DNA of 64,000 bases from Isoetes taiwanensis (GCA_021234155.1 JAJEKV010000125.1:627178-691177), one strand, 5' to 3'; positions 33,900-46,889 are shown, counted from the stretch's first letter. The notes: generated from the sequence alone by a model not told the origin. Program-made: numbers and translations.

Positions 33900-35150
33900 C
33901 CTATCCACGTGTAATTTCCATGTCATCAAAATCTGATGTGCCTTATTTTGCACCATCAGATCTTGGCTTTTGCAAATCTAAGGCCAGGGAAATTAGAAAA
34001 TCTGCCAAAAATGGGCACGGAGATGGAAAGGGTCACGGAGTAACTTCCTTTTCTTTTTTTCAAGCCTCCTTTGAAGCTCTGCCGAAGAGCTTTCGGCGTT
34101 CAGCGTGCAATCCTTTATTTGAAGCCTCCGATTCTGAGCTTGCAATGCTTGAGGAGTTTAACAAGAAAAAAAAAAACACCTTTGTCTCCTTTACATGCCT
34201 TGGCACCCCTCCTCATCGGATTTGCACTTTCCAGGGTGCATACTGCCCCGGAAACAGCTTCAAAATTTCTTCATTTCGTCCTGTTACTTCATAGCCCATC
34301 TCTGAAATTTCTTCATTTCTTGCATGGTTTTTACTGCTTATGGCTTTCCATTGGAAGAGAAATATAATTCCGAAGTTGAGAGAATGGGTTCTTTTGGCAC
34401 AGTGTTCCATGAACTCCATATGGCTAGATTAGCTACTCTCTTATTCTCCAGTGAAATCCACAGCCACCTGCAGGTCGTAACCTGTTCTATCTCATGTTGC
34501 ATCTAATTGCAGTTTATGAACATTTATGAGCAGTTTCAGGTAATGGGCACTAGAAGGTGCAGAGTAATTCATTCTTCTATTCCTTTCCTCAAAATGAAAC
34601 AGATTGTATCCTAGATGCAATTTTCTGCTATATAAGTTGTCAACAAGTGTCTAGTTAGTTATGCCGGTTCAAACATCTGCCAATGGACTTTTGTGGCATG
34701 CGTTGTTGTAGCGATAATACTCATTTTTTGTTTTGCAGATTGAAGCTGATAGTCCTTTAGTCTTGCCTCCTTCCATGGCGACAATGCATCAAGAGAGCAT
34801 ATCTATGTTTCTGGATGCAGGCTGGCCTAACAAGGTAATTCTTGCAAAGCAATGCTGTCTTTCCAGCGAAGTTCCTCGGCCTATTTTTAATTCTTTTCAG
34901 TCCATTAGATTCCACAGAATGTCCCAAGAACTCCAGATTTCAAACATACCGAGCACCATAATCCAGCTGAAAACTTTAGAAAAAAGGATGCCCATTTTGT
35001 GGTTTCAAGTGAGGCCTTGGATTCTTTTGCTGTTTCCCCATTCTATATGCTTTTGTCACTTCTGGTTGTTAGAACACATTAGCATACGTGACATACACAG
35101 AAGGGCCAAAGTCTTGATAATCATTTAGATTTCTTAAAGTCCCAAAGGAC
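33900..35150 (+). other. Candidate exon(s) of an unrecognised gene
   Basis: 34,740-34,834 is flanked by a good acceptor (TTTTGTTTTGCAG) and donor (AAG/GTAATT) and reads IEADSPLVLPPSMATMHQES then ISMFLDAGWPNK. Weaker plus-strand frames lie at 33,920-34,290 and 34,324-34,500. I do not recognise any family, and the gene cannot be traced further. Confidence 0.25.
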
Positions 35151-37200
35151 AACATAGAAATAGCCTGTACAAAATGCCAAAGAACCAAATAGGCCAACAC
35201 GGGTTTTTACATTTTTTGGATTTATATTTCTGCTAGTAGCTATATACGTTACAGAAAGATTGCCGCTGCTCTCCTGTCGACATTGATTATTCATAGGCTT
35301 GTGGTCCATGTTCTAGACCTTCTGTCACATATTGTATACAGGTAGAGTTTGAGAATTATTATCACCTTCAGTTGAGAGCATGAAAATAACCTGGTCAGTT
35401 ACATAACATGCTAAGAACAGTCTCCTAGAGGATGCGCTTTCCAATCCATGGTATGTAGCCCAATCCAGACCATTGTTTGCATTAAGCAATCTTGGAGGAC
35501 AAGGGAGGACATGAGCAAGTATTGAAGGATCTTGGCAGAAGCTATGCAAAAAGCCTAGCTGCTTCATATGATTTGTGCAATCCCTGAAGCAAGCCTGGAA
35601 CAAGGCATGTCATCCACAGCTTGGGCTTCAAAGGAGGCAACTTAGAAATGTTGTGATGGCTTAGCATGTCCCTGAATTCATCCAATTTGAAGATACTCCT
35701 TCCAGTAAGTGTAGCTCCTTTGGTACCTGCAATACTCTTCTTCCAAATTGTTACTTAATCTTTGTTCTTCCAGACTGTAAACTGTGTGCACGTGAGTGTT
35801 CATAACTCTTCCTTACAGAAAGGTCTTATTACGAAAGAATGAAATATGCTGACTTATGGCATGCTTGCTTAAATGCAAAGCTAGCAAAAACGTTCCATTA
35901 AGTATGATTTCTTTTATATGCTGTAGACTATCATCTCATCTTAGAAATATCTATTCATAGGGGGGTGGTTCCATTTATAAAATTTAATCAGGCTTTCCAT
36001 GGCCAACTTTAAGGTGTGATCAAGAACCGGCAAGCTCTATCCAGATGTCAACTGCTGCTAGACTTTGAAAAAATAGCAGTTTATTGAAGATGTAACCTGA
36101 TTGTTTATTTGCTAGAGTCATACGTAATATCCAAAATGCCATTTTGAGCCTTGTGCATGTGAGAAGAAGTTGCAATCGCACTTCATCCTCCAAGTTGCCA
36201 GATGCTGCCTTATATCTCAGTCTCCATCCTTCACCCTTGAAGATAATTTTGCACAGAAAAATCATTCTGTGTACCTGTGTCTTTCATCTTGCAAGACCTT
36301 TTGCTTTCGAGATGCTTAATCCATTTAGTTGATGTCAGACATCAAGTTTCAGAGAAGTTAACTGCCGATTTATTAATCTGTTGAGTTTTAGTATCTTTTT
36401 TAAGCTCAAATCCCTTATCAAACACCTGAAATATGCCAAGAGTGTCATCAACGATTTCTAACAGACCTGAATGTACATAACATATGAAATATTCACAGAT
36501 CTAATGAAGAATTATGCTAGGTAAGGTTCTGAAGAATCAATCTAGGAGATATCAACCTTAATTCGACCACCCTGATTAATTGGGCCACAATCAACCTTAG
36601 TGAGTGAAGTAAATGATGAGATTTGCTTGTTCAGTCTTAGGAGCCATGGTTGTATACGTCCTGAATTCATGTTGGTCTCTTTCTGTCTTCTGTCTTAGTG
36701 TAGCATTTTTACATCGTTGTTATGTAAAAGATCTTCATGTTTTTTTGGGCCTTGAAATTTCCTTAAAAAGCTACGGAGTACTGCCGTGATTATTGTGATC
36801 CCTAGCTGGCTGAACTTGCACGACGTAGACATAATTTTGTTCTTACAATTATTTCCAGGTCGGTAAATGAAGCCATTTGTCATGGGATACCAGATGCAAG
36901 GTAACAACCGGCTACGGTGTTTGCTACGGTGTTTTCTCAGTGATACCATTTCTACAGTTATTTGATCGTTCATAGGCTTTGTTATCAATTTGCAAAGTAT
37001 TATACAGTTAAATACTTGCATTGAAAAGCTTAGTTAAAACTGCAACGGAATTGAGGTATGATCCACAATTTCCTTTTCGGCGCTTGCTAGGAGATATAAA
37101 CGCTTAAGCCATTTGATAAAGTCGTGTGATAAAGTCGGAAAATAAAGCTCTATATGATGTCGTGAACCTATCCTTGCAAAGAGTACATAAAGAGTAAAAT
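35150..37200. other. No recognised gene
   Basis: AT-rich; short frames only. Confidence 0.4.
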
Positions 37201-37210
37201 CACGTTTTAT

Positions 37211-37286
37211 CAAATCCAATGTAACCGATCGTCCTTATAGCAAATCCTTAATCCAATGCAACCGATCGTCCTTATAGCAAATCCTG
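37211..37286. repeat. Short tandem duplication
   Basis: The string AACCGATCGTCCTTATAGCA occurs twice within 76 bp, flanked by CAATG and AATCC in both copies. Confidence 0.75.
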
Positions 37287-37446
37287 TTTTATGGGCACAA
37301 TCTTATTTTAAACATATAATTAACATATGTGAACTTTATGCAAATGGGTACTTCAAAAAATGAAGGTAGTTTCTATAGCATCTCTATGAAAGTTCGTAAT
37401 AATAGCATTATTAATACTAGCGTTGGTGCCTTATGCAGTTCACTAG

Positions 37447-37663
37447 CAGTGTTGGGCAAACTTTTTAAGTTTGATCGGAAAATTTCCTATGATTATTTTG
37501 GCCAGTCGGATATCTTGTGTTTAGAGCCGGAAGTTTCCATTGTCTTAATAGAAAACCATAAGAAAACTTGTCGAAAAAATTCCTATGACACAATAACTTA
37601 ACCGAAAAATTCTCAATTCCAACCGGTTGGTTTATAGTGTTCCCCGGACTTTGCCCAACACTG
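37447..37663. mobile_element. hAT-type MITE, 217 bp, with CACTAG flanks
   Basis: Ends CAGTGTTGGGCAAACTT and GACTTTGCCCAACACTG form a terminal inverted repeat of about 17 bp starting CAGTG, as in hAT elements. It is flanked by direct CACTAG (37,441-37,446 and 37,664-37,669). hAT elements normally duplicate 8 bp, so either two bases of the duplication have mutated or the family differs. No coding sequence. Confidence 0.7.
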
Positions 37664-37909
37664 CACTAGATAAGGCTTGTTTTGTAGGCAAAAAGTCTAC
37701 TTCTAGACATCACAGAATTAATCGTACAAAATTCCAAATAGTGGACCTTCCAAACTTTGCTCTTGACGTTTATTAAGATTGCAACAACCAGATAGTTTTT
37801 TAGTGGCTCCTGCGGGCCGGTTGGCCATACATTCACATATTTAAAAAAATAGTTCGCCACGGTGGAGTAGGATGCATTTGACCAAAGGGTGGTGCAATTC
37901 AAAGTACCA

Positions 37910-40400
37910 ACTTATTAAATTCACCCATAAGTGGCCAATTTGATATTTGCCAAATCTTCAAGCCCCTAGGCCGTGGCTATGCCAAAAGATTATGCGCACT
38001 AGCAACTTGGTGTGGTGGCCATTTAAACTATGGGATAATTCAATATTTCTATGGTTATGGCCAGGCTCTATATTGGCCAAATGTAAGAGTATAATTTTGC
38101 CATGTCATAGTAATCCTAGTTAGAGAAGCGTAGCATGCATTTGTTTGTGACAACTGCATAGAGCATCATAAAAACTAGAGATCATCTCACTGACGAGGCA
38201 ATTCAAACTTTTGGGAGAAAAAATTAGTTCCATGGTTTTGGCATTTAAGTTACAACCCCTCGGTGTGATGATTTGAGTAAGGGCCGGACCAAACTATGCT
38301 TAGCAATTCATCCAAGGCACAGTAAAGTTGTCTTAGACAGTAAGTACAGTTCGTTCTTTCTTGTGTTATTTTTCCATTATGAATTGATTTATGATGTAAC
38401 AAAAATGTAATCTTAAGTACCTTCAGATAGCATTTGATTCATAGGAAAGCCCGCTTGCCTTAGGGAGCAAGCAAGTGTAACTTTTAATCTGGAAATGGCT
38501 TACGCCTTTTAAGGTGTTCGAATTTGAAATGTCTATTGCTTCTATTTTTAGACATTTTTGTGGGAACCGATTAGAGGTCTTTAGGTAAGTGCACTTGCAC
38601 CTTTTGAAAAATTTTCACAATTCAGCTTACAAAATTGATGCATAATGTACATGGTAAGGTCCACATCCTCGTTCCCTTTCTTCTTCTGGATCTGTTGGCT
38701 GTCATATCAGAGAATCTATGTCCTCTGATTTGCTGGTTGCCATGTCCGAGAATCTAGATCTGGATTTGAATTACTTGGCCATTATCATATAATTGGATTA
38801 AGGAGTCAAGCAGATGCATCTGGTTTCACCATACTTCTCCAAAATACGGGTTCTTGTAAAGACCAATCATGCAGATTATGGGTGAAGCTCAGACATTTGT
38901 ATCATTCCAATCCTATTCAACTCATTCCTCAAGCAACCTAACATGGCTATGCCTGTCGTAATAATAGTTTGTATTTTTCTATAGAATTTTAAATGAAACT
39001 TAGCCTTCCATCTTCTAAATGGAAAAGCAGATCTATTTATTATATACCATACATGTTCAAGATGAGAAAAACTTGGGTACCTTGTTTGGCCCTTTGATAG
39101 TTTTTTGACCTTGCTCGACCATAACCCTTGGCATGCCTAGAAAGTCTTACCTTGCTAAAGCCTTCTGGTGTGCCTTTTGCTAGTTTTTTTTCTTTTTTTT
39201 TCCTTTTTTTTTTTATAATAACCCATTCAATTGTGTTAGGGGTATGGTCTATGGTCTCAAGAATGGTGATTTATGCATCCATATCAAATTCCCCACCCCT
39301 GTGATTGTGCTACATATTCTATACGATCCTTCCATCGTATAGATAAGGAACATCCCCTTTCATAATGACAACGATCACCAAGAAAGATCCTCCATCTGAC
39401 TCAGACCATTTAATGGCCAAGTGTCCGCGCAAAGGATATGTAGGTGTCATTGGCCCATTCCTCCTCTGGGACATCCTATACTGCAGAAGCGTACATACAA
39501 GTTAGTAGACAATAACAATACATATAAATAATATGCCACCACGAAGGGTGACTCATCTATCAACATGTGACATAAACATAAACATGTATAATGCAACAGA
39601 AATAAGGGTTCCTACCTCGGGTTCAGACTCATAGGGGATTGACTGATGATCAAGGCCTTCAGATAATAACAGATGAAATCATAACAACGACATTAGCGAG
39701 CATAGAAGTTTGTCTGGGTTAGTCCACTCCATCCGCCCCTCCTATGCATAATTTGCAGATAGGGTGAAACAGGTTGTGTTCTGATTGTATCCTTTTGGAG
39801 ATGTAATTCCATGGATTTACCCTATGTTAATATTTTTTTTCTTATAATTTTCAAAATCAAACAGATCTGTTGGTATGCAATATGTAATTTGGCAATGATA
39901 TAACATCAATCTGCATCAAAATTTACATACTGCAAATAAAGGAAGACATAGCAGTTTGATTGACAGCTTTTAGTAGCAGGTTCTAGATTAGATAAACAAT
40001 ATTAGAATCATGAATAATGATATCTAAATTAGTACTTAAAGTAAGATCTAACACCCTAGAAACTGGCATGAGTAGGCAGAAGTGATTTTGCAAGGGATTT
40101 ATGTTAATAACTTATACATAGTGATCACATAAGCAGGACTGAACAAACCCGAAGGGATATATTCAATATCCTATGGTGAAGATTAACACCTAACAGTAAC
40201 CTCACTGGTGCAAGTGTATAAATTTTTTCAATGAATGTCTGCAATTTAATCTACTGGTCTGCCTATTGTCCCAGTACATCCAACAATCTGCTTAATTTAG
40301 ATAGTCTAGAACAGTCTATTTGTCATCTCAGACCATCTGTGCCAGAATATTCAAGATGTATGAATATGCAAAGGTAGAAATTTCAGTCGATTGACATAGA
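37910..40400. other. No recognised gene; one repeat fragment
   Basis: 39,270-39,325 is a reverse-complement fragment of the left end of the tRNA-like repeat (ATCCATATCAAATTCCCC ... GCTACATATTCTA). The T-run near 39,185-39,215 is low complexity. Nothing else recognised. Confidence 0.4.
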
Positions 40401-40422
40401 CAGCGAAGCATGGAAGAAGGTT

Positions 40423-40940
40423 TTGGAGAGTACTGGAACTGGACTTGGCATATGTTTGGACCTGTGCGTGAAGCAATGCATTGAGAGCAAGAATTACTAT
40501 GAAGGTAAGTGCGTGCATGTTCAAATTAATAAGTCTGGTTCTGGCTTTGGCAAGTTGTTAGGCAATTTGCTTGTTCAGATGTATACAGACATAGGTGCAG
40601 TCGATGATGCACTTTCTGTGTTTGATAGAATATGGGGTAGAAATGTTGAACTTTGGGACCTTATGATTTCTGGATACATATTGATGGGCAGAGAAAATGA
40701 TGCGCGTAAATTGTTTGAGTTAGTTAAGAACACTGAGGAATGTAAAACTGCCGCAGTGGCAATGCAGCAATGTGGCCTTGAGGTTGACGTCGATATATCT
40801 AAGATGCCTCAACGCGCCTGGTTCTAGATTATACACTTGGCTAATGAGGGACAAAGTCTAGAAAATCTATTTAGAGAAGCTGTAAAGTACGAAGTGCATC
40901 CCAACACAGAGGCTATCTTTCTAGAAAATGGCGCACATCT
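40423..40940 (+). pseudogene. PPR protein N-terminal fragment
   Basis: The open stretch (40,423-40,827) has the phrasing of plant PLS-type PPR proteins: CIESKNYYEGKCVHVQINKS, LLGNLLVQMYTDIGAVDDAL, VFDRIWGRNVELWDLMISGY and DARKLFELVK. That is roughly two and a half PPR units with the G-x-x-V-H and N-x-L-V-x-M-Y signatures. PPR proteins bind organellar RNA. The chain ends after about 134 residues where a complete protein would carry ten or more repeats. Weak similarity runs on to about 40,940 in the same frame after a stop. Confidence 0.75.
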
Positions 40941-40949
40941 CAACTGATT

Positions 40950-42110
40950 TTTTCAGATGGCATGTTCTACGTGTATTCTTTGCAGTGCTATAGGTATTCC
41001 ATAGACGCATTTCGCACATTCAGCTTTGCCCATTTGGGATATTGAAAACAACTTACATTATCTCAGAATCCAAACAACTATGAAGCTCATATTCAGGTTT
41101 TCAAAGACACATTCTATCTTTTCCTTTATTGCTCATCTAATATGTGATTGTTACTGGCTTGCAGATTATATTGCACTGTAAAAGCGAGAGCGTGCACAAG
41201 CAAGGAAGGACAATTCTTGCCATCACCGAAAATTGTTTTCCATCATATATGTGTTCATCCAGTTTCTTTGTTTTAAAGCGTGTCTTTCGCATTTTAGGAA
41301 CACGCAAGAAAGCCGCCTCCAGCTTTTATCATATTCAACTGGCATAAATATATGGATTTTGAGGCCTATGTAACTGGAATAATGAGAGCATTTATAGCAA
41401 AATTTGGAAGCTTGTATATTTGGAAGCTGTAGTGTCGGTGCTTCATTAGAGGAAACTTGAGAATGGAGAGAAGATATCTTGGTTGTCGCAAAATATATCT
41501 TCGTGTAACCGCCATGTTCTCAGAATGATGTCATGCTATGCACTTATTTTATCATATCCATTACTACTTAGTTCTGGCTACCAAGTTCCTTAAATTTTGA
41601 GTAAGTTGACTACATGCATGCTTCGTTTGCATATTCTTTATTGTTTATAAGTGTTGCTTATTCCATAAAGAAAGATGTGCTATTCCATGAGTTACAGTGT
41701 TTTTAGAAACACATTGTTGACATTTCAAATGTTGAAAAGTTCAAAGTTCAAGTGTATTCAGAAATCTGATGTTATCTTCTTAGGTACATAGTATTGGTAA
41801 AGGATATGGCCTCCAGCAAATGATTCACTGCTTTTGACACCGCTTTGTCTACCAGATCTTCTCCAAACATCTTAAAAAGCATTGATTAGCAGGATTTTTA
41901 GTACCTCCATTAATCAAAGTAGGGTATTCGGAGTCTCAGGCTCAAAGTCTAAATTTGGAGCCTTTAAACTATGCAATTTAAAATATATGGTTTGCAATAA
42001 CACATCATTCATTTTGTACTTTTATTTTATTTTGATTTTTATTTTCTTGTTTACCTCAGAGTTTATCTATGTTTGTTTCTTTTGGGGCCCAAAGGGCCTA
42101 AAACTTTTTC
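40950..42110. other. No recognised gene
   Basis: AT-rich DNA; short frames without family resemblance. Confidence 0.4.
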
Positions 42111-42113
42111 TAA

Positions 42114-42553
42114 TATAACAACCAACATAACTACTATTAACATAAATTAACACAAATCATTACATTCAACATGTTTAAAATTAAAATCCCCCTTAAACCC
42201 CCTTTTGTTTGGGTGCATATTCACACGGGGGGTGACGTAGGGAATCATGTTTTGCACGCACAAAATCAACACCATATAGTATATTGCCTGAAATCTTATA
42301 GTATTTTGCAAATCTTGTTATACAGTATAACAAATTCTATACATCCATACCCCACAAACGAGGAACTTTGTACGGTGTAGATTAAGGAATAAGGGGTGAA
42401 TATGCCTATCCAACAGCTCTCGTTGCCCGGAGTCACCACCGTGTGAATATGCACCTAAACAAAAGGGGGTTTAAGGGGGAATTTAATTTTAAACATGTTG
42501 AATGTAATGGTTTGTGTTAATTTATGTTAATAGTAGTTATGTTGGTTGTTATA
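42114..42553. mobile_element. MITE with ~115-bp terminal inverted repeats (copy 2)
   Basis: Longer relative of 4971-5362. It starts TATAACAACCAACATAACTA and ends TAGTTATGTTGGTTGTTATA, with inner inverted blocks CCCTTAAACCCCCTTTTG / CAAAAGGGGGTTTAAGG. The core shares TACGGTGTAGAT and CCCCACAAACGAGGAA (reverse complement in copy 1). Its outer ~45 bp are missing from copy 1. Confidence 0.85.
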
Positions 42554-42666
42554 TACCTATTTCCAAGAATGCTTGACCTTAAAGTGGAAGAATGTTAATA
42601 TACATGTTCCATTTGATTTTGAATTTCTCATAAGGGAGTTGGACCTTCAGTTATTCAGGCAAATGA

Positions 42667-42740
42667 AAGTTGTGCCTTTGTAAGCGTATTATCTTGAAGT
42701 CCTCTTGTGCCTTTGTAAGCGTATTATCTTGAAGTCCTCA
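42667..42740. repeat. 36-bp perfect tandem duplication
   Basis: TTGTGCCTTTGTAAGCGTAT and the following 15 bases occur twice in immediate succession. Confidence 0.9.
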
Positions 42741-42940
42741 GGAAGCAATAATGGTCGTATTAATATGCAGTGAAAAATCCAATTGTTTTGTACACTAGGA
42801 GGATCTTTGATAACAACCAACCAATTGTTTTCTACAGTATGATGGTCTTGATGATAACGATACCCATTTGAGCTTTTGCATATCTTATCATTGTTTTCGT
42901 GTTGCAGGTGTTGCTTCATGAAGGTGAACTTTAGTTGTTT

Positions 42941-42976
42941 GTGTAAACTCGATTCGTGCACTAAATGATCCAATAT
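42941..42976 (+). other. Left flank of the large transposon, target-site sequence
   Basis: Reads GTGTAAACTCGATTCGTGCA then CTAAATGATCCA and ATAT. The same 36-bp sequence recurs, almost unchanged, at 55,457-55,492 without an insertion. Confidence 0.85.
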
Positions 42977-43007
42977 AACCATCATTCAATTAAATTGGGA
43001 TTATGTC
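42977..43007 (+). repeat. Left terminal inverted repeat (31 bp)
   Basis: Pairs with 55,350-55,380, 30 of 31 positions identical. Inverted similarity stops sharply inside GTC at 43,007. Confidence 0.92.
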
Positions 43008-43176
43008 TTAATTTTGGGACAAATTTCATATTGCATGTTTTTAGTAGTATATTCAAATTCACACATTTCACCTCAAAATTATGAAAACGTAATATCATGT
43101 TATTTACAAAATAGTCAATATTTCACAATATAGCACCATATCATAAAAACGTGATAACAAAAGTTTACATAGTTAT

Positions 43177-45960
43177 TCAACTTTCTTCAAGCACCCCCAA
43201 TGATATCATAGCCTTCTTCCTGACATCCTGAGGTATTGTAATTCTCGCATTTCTAGCTGGAATAGTGTTTGGAGTCCATGAGTACAAAACACTTTCATAG
43301 TCTAGCCAAAGATCAGGATCACTCAGATTTCTCCTCCATCTCTTTGTCCAACAATCGAAAGTACCTTTCTTTATCCGATACATTGGTTAACCGATGCTTT
43401 GGACACCACCATTCCACCCCCGCACATGGTTGAAGTTAATATTACCTTCTTCTTTGCAAATATCGAGATAGTGAACCCCAACCACACCGGATATGTATCT
43501 AAATCTCTTTGGCTTTACTACCACAAATTGGTGGCATTCCAAGTCGATTGGAAGGTTCATAAGCATCCATGCCTAGAAACTTTGGCCTATTGTTCTTAGG
43601 ACCAACATAGTGTTTGTCGAAAGGAGGAGGAGCATATTGCTTTGCTAATGCTACTTACGGTGTCATCAACATCCTCAAAGACTCGCTAAGGTCTTCCACC
43701 TAGTTTTAGGCAACCACCCTTCTTTCAATTCATCCGAGGATGTGTCTATCTCCCCAAAGGTTAATCACCTTCTTCCAAAGAAGCCACCAAGGCACGATTG
43801 GTGTCATCTGGATTGGTTTGCCAATGCTTTATATAGTCCTGGATTCCTTCCTTAGTCAATCCCAATTGCTTCACTTCTTCAGTAGGTTTTAGAGCTTTTG
43901 GTTGACCTGGAGGTATCATAGGCTTGCCATTCTCATCTCTACGCCATATTTCCTCCCTCCTCTCCACTCATCCTCTGAAGGTCTCATCTTCCATTGGAAG
44001 ATTGGAATCCCATCTCTCACCCAAAAGTGAACTGCAGAGGCTGGAATGACCTTCAAGATCCAATGTATAAGCTCTTCCAATCGGGCACTTCTTCTATGAG
44101 AGAAACTATAGGGTTTGGAGTAGTGCATTCATGCAAGATTTCCATTAGCCTAGGAAAGTTGGTCACCTTTGTCTGCCCGCCAAGATACAACTATATTTGC
44201 CAAATAATGCATCCACATCCTCATGGGTATGCGGGGCATAAGAAACCCTAAATTAACTCTTTCAAATATCCCCACAAACCTGTTAAGTAGGATAGGAAAG
44301 AAAACATCCACCGTTTCTTATTTTGGCAGACAATTATCAAGTTGCAAGAGAAACCTTTTGGGTAGATCTTGAGGTCTAGCACGTGAAGTTGAAGCTCCAA
44401 CATGTTCATTAGACCCATGCTTCCTAAACCTTGCCTTGCTGAACTTTTCAATATTGTTAGGGTTTCCATCTAGCAATGCTCTATGTAGTGCCCGGCTAGT
44501 CAGAGGGTCCCGAGGTGACCATTGTATCCATTTTCATAGTTTCTCAAACACCTCATGGTACTCCCAATATGAAAATCCGGACCATCACTCCACAATTCCA
44601 AACTAAAATGGCCATAGTAGGTTTGAGTCTGCCCATGCAAGATTGCCCCGATCATTGAGATCTCAGAAGGGTATGATCTTCCACATGACTTTGGTATGTA
44701 CTTGAATTGTGGAAGACAAGTCTTTTGCTGGTCCATCTTGTCATGTATAATGCATAAATAGTTATTGGGTTCCAATGCAGATAAAGTCCTCCACATCCAA
44801 TAACATGATCTACATGATAGTTGGTCACCATATGGTCCTTCATATGCTCCCCTTATCCTAGCCCTTTGACTAGGGTTGCACGCCTTATCAAGAGTCTCCT
44901 TCAACTTAGCACATAAATTGCACTTTGCAAAGTTGTTTGAAGTTGCTATGGTGACATGATTGAAATGCTTCTTCCATAACCTACTAAAGCTAGGTTGGGA
45001 TATTGGAAGAATTCCCAATTCTCAAGTAGGGAATTCACTTCTTCCAAAATACTTTTTTGAGTACAATGTGATGGCAACCTTTTCTCAACAACGCTCTTCC
45101 CTTTTCATCCCTTCGCGCTTTTGTGTGGCATAGACTCAGATTGAAATCAATATATTTTTCAAATATCTCCCGGCAGCCAAGGTCCTAGTCGTTGGTCTCA
45201 ACAAACCATTATTTCCATGTAAAGCAATCATGTTCCCCTCCTTTTTTTTTTGCCAATTATGCCATGAAGAAGTTGGAATTGCATGGATAGTCCGCCATGC
45301 TTTTGCACATATCCATTTGCCTAGCAAAGGGTATCTTTTTTCTGTTTGGGTTTCTTTCATCCCGAAGTGCATGCTCAAGATTGTGTACATGTAGGTCCTC
45401 CTCTCATCAACAAGTGTACTTTTGAAAAGTGGCTCTTGCTTCCACCAATTGTTCTATTGTAAAGAATTGCATACAAGCACTCCAACAACAACTGAGCCCC
45501 TAACCTTCACCATTGTCTCACGTTTGGTGTCACTAATCAACTTGACTCTTTTGCTAGGATAATGTCCCGGCAACCGATGCTTCTCCCCTTTTGCCTAGGT
45601 TTAGAGTTCCAACCGCCAATGGATCAATATCAAGACAATCATTGTCCCCAACAACCTCAAAGCTCTGGAAAAAAATATAATCCTCCACAAATTGAACACT
45701 ACTTATAGGCCATGCCATGATGCAAGGAACCTCCAATTGCTTGACACAACCAAAACATTCCTTGTCACCCAAACTTTTACCTTTCCGGTTGTCTTCCAAC
45801 ATCAAAATTGCAATACCAATATTGTCTTCCCTAGCCTTTCATCATTAACAGTTTTGACCAAAGATCTGCTAGCACAATGACTCCTTGGCCTACTATTTCC
45901 TTGTTGCACTTGTGCATGATTCTCACCTTCTTGTTCCTCCATTGCATTTTAACTATAGAG
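43177..45960 (-). pseudogene. DUF7869-type putative transposase, decayed
   Basis: On the minus strand, from high to low coordinate: RKGKSLGDKECFGCVKQ (45,790 region), then KWICAKAWRTIHAIPTSSWH and a HGNNG block (45,136-45,390). Next comes FSRLWKKHFNHVTIATSNNF followed by AKCNLCAKLKETLDKA (44,870-45,000), then LCIIHDKMDQQKT (about 44,720-44,765) and ILHGQTQ. HTHEDVDALFGKYS follows after a frame change (about 44,190-44,234). C-terminal pieces include ENGKPMIPPGQPKALKP (43,850-43,950) and the end VRKKAMISLGVLEES at 43,177. This block order matches eukaryotic proteins with the DUF7869 domain (HGN, F-K-C..C, D-M-D-Q-K-T, HTHEDID), which I take to be an integrase/DDE-like transposase core. Acidic residues in DKMD and HEDVD are candidate catalytic positions (inference). 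Several frameshifts and stops are present. Confidence 0.65.
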
Positions 45961-46401
45961 GACTAATTGTTTTTCTTCAACATTCTTGCTAGGAGTTGGT
46001 TTTTCTTTGATATTGCTCTTTTCAATATGTTGCACACCATCTTGAGTTGGAGAGGCACCATTGACCTAGACAAATTGCACCCTTTTTAGTCAATGAGTAG
46101 GAAAAAATTATTACACCATAAGATAAAAAAAAGTACGTACATTTATGGAATATGTAGAGGTAAATCCAATTTTTTTAAAAGCAAGAAATTCCTTGGAAAT
46201 AGGTTTAATATAATAATAACAATGGGTGTAAACGAAATCATTTAAAACAAGAATTTTCGTGGCAACAACAAGGAAATGACATTTATATAAATATATCCTA
46301 ATTTTAATTATCGAAAATTTGGATATATGATTACGAAAAGACATATAACTGATAGACGTGAGAATTTATTATCCATATAATAATATACCCTAGATGATAT
46401 A

Positions 46402-46501
46402 GCTGGCGGGAATTTCGTACGCCTGGCGTGTTATTTGAGGCAATCAATTATTCACGCTAATTTCTAATTAACCCTATATAAATCCGGTTCACGCTCTCAA
46501 G
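46402..46501 (+). promoter_or_regulatory. Promoter module P1 (TATA and CAATCAATTATTCACGC)
   Basis: GGCGTGTTATTTGAGGCAAT then CAATCAATTATTCACGC and TATA box CTATATAAATCC (46,474-46,485), about 50 bp upstream of the ATG at 46,537. The same block with the same spacing recurs at 47,552-47,650. Confidence 0.55.
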
Positions 46502-46536
46502 ACCTCCATTCTGTCCAAATTTTTTTTCTGCCCGCC

Positions 46537-46829
46537 ATGAAGCGTTCAGCCTCAGCGCTCGACCTTCATGAAGAACCCGAGGTCTCTTCAAAGAGACGTC
46601 GGGTTGAAGAACTCCGCAATCCCCCCCCATAGATTTTTTCTTTCCCAATTCTCCTCCGATTCGATTCTAGGAGGATGAAGAGGAGGAAGAGGAGGAGTTG
46701 GAGGAAGAGGAGGAGATGTCCTCTCAAGAACACATGACCGCCCGGCTTCGGGTTTGGCTTGACCCTCAAAAACAAAGAATGAAATCTCAAGAGGAGGAAG
46801 AGGAGGAGGAGGCAGAGGAAGAAGATTGA
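46537..46829 (+). CDS. Small nuclear-type acidic protein (two exons, predicted)
   Basis: The ATG at 46,537 begins MKRSASALDLHEEPEVSS, then a basic KRRR cluster that could be a nuclear localisation signal. Without splicing a stop falls at 46,630. A 68-bp intron (46,603-46,670, GT...TCTAG) would join KRRR in frame to a Glu-rich tail with MSSQEHMTARLRVWLDPQKQ between two runs of Glu, ending at 46,829 (about 74 residues). I do not recognise a family. Such basic-acidic proteins could be chromatin or DNA-binding accessory factors (inference). It sits right behind promoter P1. Confidence 0.35.
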
Positions 46830-46889
46830 GGAAGAAGGTCGACAACCGGACCCGCTTTTAGAATGGTTGAGAGATGAACCAGTTTGCAT

